64,000 bases of DNA, taken from positions 1 to 64,000 of the forward strand of contig SCTX01000082.1 of NCBI GenBank assembly GCA_004298385.1, read 5' to 3'. The notes under the pieces are model-generated. The model searched no databases, was not told the origin of the DNA, and saw only the letters and a list, made by a program, of their open reading frames with translations. This DNA comes from Betaproteobacteria bacterium (lineage in GTDB: Bacteria > Pseudomonadota > Gammaproteobacteria > Burkholderiales > SG8-39). A program made the translations under genes and the position numbers. Positions 60,540 to 64,000 of this stretch are shown one piece after another. The first letter of the stretch is position 1. Each line of letters opens with the position of its first letter.

Positions 60540-61169
60540 ATGCTCCCTTCTCTTCACCCGCTTTGGCGCAAGCTAAGCTCCCAGCATGGCTTCACTCTGG
60601 TGGAGATGCTCGTGGTATTGATCATTGTCGGCATGGTCAGCGGCCTGTTGTTCGAAGGCGCCACACAGCTAATGGGCATGCAAGCGCGGCTCGAACGTCA
60701 ACTGAAAGCGCTGCGCGGCGATGCCTTGAGCGCGGACTGGTTGCGCCAGGTGGTGCAGGGCCTGCAACCGGATTACCCGGAGGGCAAGCAGGTTTTCAAG
60801 GGGTCGCCACGCGGCTTTTCCGGCCTGAGCACCAATCCGCTTGCGTCCGGCTACGGCGCGCTGCAACCATTCGCAGTGACGCTTGCGCACGATGTGGCGA
60901 CAAACAGGATGTTGTTGCGCTATGGCGGCGCAAACAATGCATCCGTCCTGTTGAGTTGGACGGGCGACCGCGGAGGCCTGCGCTACCTGGATGAACGCGG
61001 CGAAGCGCACGAGGACTGGCCTCCGCCGCTCGGCTTGTGGCCGCAGCTGCCACGGGCGATCACCCTGGAGGGGGAAGGCAATGGCGCATCGTGGTTGATC
61101 GCCGCCGCGCCGTTCGGGCCGAGCTCGCCGTTCCCGCGTCCGCGCGATATAGTCGGAGCCACGCGGTGA
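60540..61169 (+). CDS. gspJ: Type II secretion minor pseudopilin GspJ
   Basis: SQHGFTLVEMLVVLIIVGMVSGLLFEGATQLMGMQARLERQLKALRGDALSADWLRQVVQGL. Confidence 0.8.
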   Translation: MLPSLHPLWRKLSSQHGFTLVEMLVVLIIVGMVSGLLFEGATQLMGMQARLERQLKALRGDALSADWLRQVVQGLQPDYPEGKQVFKGSPRGFSGLSTNPLASGYGALQPFAVTLAHDVATNRMLLRYGGANNASVLLSWTGDRGGLRYLDERGEAHEDWPPPLGLWPQLPRAITLEGEGNGASWLIAAAPFGPSSPFPRPRDIVGATR

Positions 61170-62206
61170 CAGCGCTCCGCTCGGTGCAAGCGGGCCGGAG
61201 CATCCAGCGCGGATTCGTGCTGGCCGCCACGTTGTGGATGCTGGCGATTCTGACCGTGTTCGCAATCTACTTCGCCCAGCGCATTCAGCGAGCCCGGGAA
61301 CTGACACAACTGGCCGCGACGCATGCAGCGGCCTTGCTGGACCTCAGCAATACGCGCGCCGAAATTCTGTTTCGAATCGCCACCACCCCTTTTTCAATTT
61401 ATGGCCTCGGCACTTCGGCAAACGACGCGATCGCGTTGGACGACCGCCCTTACCTGGAGCCGGGCGATACGCTAGTCCGGTTGCAGGACAACCGCGGACT
61501 GCTCAATCTGAATCTAGCCGACGATGATCGCCTCGATCGTTTTCTCAATGTGTTGGGGGCGCCTGCCACCAGCCGCGCCGCATTGATCGATGCATTGCGC
61601 GATTACATCGACGAGGATGACCTGAAGCATTTGAACGGCGCCGAAGCCACGGATTACGCGGCGGCGGGCCTGCCCGCGCCGCGCAATGCCAAACTGGTCA
61701 CGCCGATGGAAGCACGAAGGATTTACGGCTGGGCAGCCGTGGCGCAGCTATGGCAAGATAATCTGCTGCCCAGGCTCGCCAGCACAAGCGGTTCGTATTC
61801 GCTCAATCCGAACACGGCCTCCTGGCAGGTGCTGGCAACCATGCGCGGAATGACGCCTGAGGGGGCGCTAGCCATAGTTCAGGCACGCAAGCTTGCGCCC
61901 ATTGTCAATCCCGAACAGATCGAAGCGCTGACCGGAATCCGAATATCCACCGATCCGTTCCAGGCCGGTGCACTCGCTTTTCCCGCCGACAGCGTGCGCG
62001 TCACGCAACAGCCCAAGGCGATGAGTTGGGGCTGGGAATACAACGTAACGCTCACACCGGTCAGCGATACGGCGCCATGGCGCATTGACTATTCTTATCG
62101 TGTTGAATTACCATCCTTCGATGCCGCTAGGCAACCCGTACGGCCTCTTCCGGCGCGCGTGGCGCCCACCGCGTCTCAACCTGGGAGCCTTGTTCCATTC
62201 CTCTGA
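61166..62206 (+). CDS. gspK: Type II secretion protein GspK
   Basis: RGFVLAATLWMLAILTVFAIYFAQRIQRARELT...LIDALRDYIDEDDLKHLNGAEATDYAAAGLPAPRNAKL...; GTG start overlaps the gspJ stop. Confidence 0.87.
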   Translation: MTALRSVQAGRSIQRGFVLAATLWMLAILTVFAIYFAQRIQRARELTQLAATHAAALLDLSNTRAEILFRIATTPFSIYGLGTSANDAIALDDRPYLEPGDTLVRLQDNRGLLNLNLADDDRLDRFLNVLGAPATSRAALIDALRDYIDEDDLKHLNGAEATDYAAAGLPAPRNAKLVTPMEARRIYGWAAVAQLWQDNLLPRLASTSGSYSLNPNTASWQVLATMRGMTPEGALAIVQARKLAPIVNPEQIEALTGIRISTDPFQAGALAFPADSVRVTQQPKAMSWGWEYNVTLTPVSDTAPWRIDYSYRVELPSFDAARQPVRPLPARVAPTASQPGSLVPFL

Positions 62207-62208
62207 CC

Positions 62209-63291
62209 GTGTATAGCCAATTACGGCGCGCATTGCGCCTCAATCCGAGGATCTTCGTCCATTTCCCCGACCACGTGCAGCAGCCGGACGCCGGTTTTGG
62301 CAAAATCGAATGGGTGCTGACCCGGGGGTTGTGCCATTTCAAGCTGATTGACCTGTCGCACGTTCCCTTGCGCGAACGTGCGCGGGCGTTGTCGCTGCAA
62401 GTCGGGCAGTTCAGCCCCTATGCGAGGAGCGACCATTATACGGTGTGGCAGGATGGCAGAGCCCTAGTCTGGTATTGGGACCGGGAATCCGTGCAACGCC
62501 GCATGAGGGAGGCGGGGCTGGCGCCGGAGCGGGTACGGGTGCTACCGGAAAGCGTTCTTTACGCGCAGGGTAATTCCGGATTGCGTCTGATCAGGAATCT
62601 GCAGGGCGTGGAAGGACAGTCTTGGCAGGATGGTCGTCTGCTGCAATCCCGCTGGTGGAAAGACGTTCCCGACGCAGCCGAGTGGCTTGCGTTTCAGCGT
62701 GACCTCGGCTTGGGCAGCGAAACACGTCAAGCGGAAGCGCCGCCGCCGCTCGGGCTCGAACTGCATCATGCGCCACAGTTCGTCTCTAGTGCCCGCGGCG
62801 AAGGCGCGAACTGGCGTGATGAGCGCGTCCTCTATGCGCTGCTCGTCCTGGCGCTCTTTATCCCCACCGCATGGGCCGGCGCAAAGCTGATCAAGTCAGA
62901 ACTGGCGAGGCGGGCGGTCCTGGACTCGACTGCCGAGCTCGAGGGTAAGGCCGCGCCGCAGATGAAGGCGCGCGAGCAGGCCCTGCGCGCGGCGGCGCGC
63001 TCCCAAGCCCTGCACAATCTCGATCCGTATCCAAACCAGCTCGAATTGATGGCGAGGGTCGCAGGCGCCCTGCCAAAGGGGGCCACATCTCTCAAGGAGT
63101 GGGACTTCCGTGACGGAAAGCTGAAAATCGTGCTGGTGCTGCAAAACGAAGCGTTTTCAAGCAGCGCGCTCGTCGGCGCCCTGCAGAAAGCCGGCGGTTT
63201 CGACAATGTGCAGGCTGCGCCTGGCACCGACCCCAAGATACTGGCCATCAACATGGATGTCGCCGGCGTTAACGCGGTTCCCCATGCTTGA
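62209..63291 (+). CDS. gspL: GspL-like type II secretion protein
   Basis: Order J-K-L-M; cytoplasmic region, one TM (VLYALLVLALFIPTAWAGAKLI), periplasmic domain with LELMARVAGALPKGATSLKEWDF. Confidence 0.7.
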   Translation: MYSQLRRALRLNPRIFVHFPDHVQQPDAGFGKIEWVLTRGLCHFKLIDLSHVPLRERARALSLQVGQFSPYARSDHYTVWQDGRALVWYWDRESVQRRMREAGLAPERVRVLPESVLYAQGNSGLRLIRNLQGVEGQSWQDGRLLQSRWWKDVPDAAEWLAFQRDLGLGSETRQAEAPPPLGLELHHAPQFVSSARGEGANWRDERVLYALLVLALFIPTAWAGAKLIKSELARRAVLDSTAELEGKAAPQMKAREQALRAAARSQALHNLDPYPNQLELMARVAGALPKGATSLKEWDFRDGKLKIVLVLQNEAFSSSALVGALQKAGGFDNVQAAPGTDPKILAINMDVAGVNAVPHA

Positions 63292-63883
63292 ACAACTTCA
63301 GGCGGAGCTCAAGGGCAATGCACGATTGCGCATTGCGATCGTACTGATTTTCGCCGTGCTTTGGCTCTACCTCATCCTCGTGATGCGCGATGCGCTTGAC
63401 CACAGCGCGCGCGAGCATCGCAGCGCCGCGGTCAAATTGGGCAGGCTGCAATCGGTCATCGAACAAGGAGACTGGACAGAACGGTTGAATGCTGCGAAGA
63501 CCTTACAGGCGCAAATGGAAGGTGCGCTTTGGCGCGGCGACACCTTGGGCCTGGCGCACGCTTCCTTTCAGGATTGGCTCAATCAACAGATGCAGCGGGC
63601 CGCGGTATCGCGCCCTGTCATTTCGATGGGAACCGCCACCGAGGAAGCGCCGGGCGAGCAGGCGCGCGCGGCAGGACTGGACGACTTGTGGAAGGTAAGA
63701 GCGAAACTGGCATTCGACTTCAACCCCGAAAGTCTTAACAAGCTGCTCCTACAGATGATAAGCCATACGCAGCATGTCGCAATCGAGAATCTGCGTATCA
63801 CCAAGGAGCCGATCCCGCGCGTCGAAATCGTGGCAACTGCGTATTTCCAGAAGTCCGAACCTCAGCCATCGCCGGGCCAATAG
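63284..63883 (+). CDS. gspM: GspM-like type II secretion protein
   Basis: N-terminal TM (LRIAIVLIFAVLWLYLILVMRDAL), ferredoxin-like-sized periplasmic part; overlaps gspL. Confidence 0.6.
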   Translation: MLEQLQAELKGNARLRIAIVLIFAVLWLYLILVMRDALDHSAREHRSAAVKLGRLQSVIEQGDWTERLNAAKTLQAQMEGALWRGDTLGLAHASFQDWLNQQMQRAAVSRPVISMGTATEEAPGEQARAAGLDDLWKVRAKLAFDFNPESLNKLLLQMISHTQHVAIENLRITKEPIPRVEIVATAYFQKSEPQPSPGQ

Positions 63884-63885
63884 CC

Positions 63886-64000
63886 ATGCAGACCTTTCTT
63901 GATCACCTTGGCAAACTGACCGCGCTAGCGCTGACGCTCGCCGCGGGCCTGTCATGGTGGCTTGCACCGGAACCACCGGCATGGCAACCGGCGCAGGGGC
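63886..64000 (+). CDS. Truncated CDS, small T2SS-associated membrane protein (partial)
   Basis: MQTFLDHLGKLTALALTLAAGLSWWLAPEPPAWQPAQG; runs off the window end. Confidence 0.45.
   Translation, partial: MQTFLDHLGKLTALALTLAAGLSWWLAPEPPAWQPAQG

Overview
GC-rich chromosomal window, most likely from a betaproteobacterium (inferred from PhaR/PhaC/PhaB, RimO, RelA and Gsp-type protein sequences; not tested by search). Main blocks: (1) a polyphosphate/phosphate neighbourhood at 1-16 kb: ppx | ppk1, DUF47 + PiT transporter, polyP:AMP phosphotransferase, CYTH-CHAD protein and relA. (2) Housekeeping genes: comEC, lolC/D, recJ, prfB with an intact programmed frameshift, lysS, rimO. (3) GDP-mannose/GDP-fucose genes (manC, gmd, fcl). 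(4) A PHB cluster: phaR, two phaB paralogs, phaC. (5) An exopolysaccharide export-like locus at 46-53.6 kb: a FecR-domain protein, a MORN protein, a fused GfcC/YjbG-GfcD/YjbH-PAP2 protein, GfcB/YjbF and a GfcA/YjbE-like peptide. (6) A split type II secretion locus (gspEFGHI and divergent gspJKLM) flanking a large Ala/Thr/Ser-rich secreted protein. The observations most worth follow-up are: heptamer and 14-mer repeats inside the GfcC-GfcD-PAP2 linker that could act as a frameshift switch; a modular palindromic intergenic repeat family (3 copies, one circularly permuted, with compensatory arm changes); a shared poly-Thr C-terminal tail on two proteins of the EPS locus; and perfect DnaA-box motifs in unusual intergenic arrangements. 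No tRNA, rRNA, CRISPR array or transposase was recognised.
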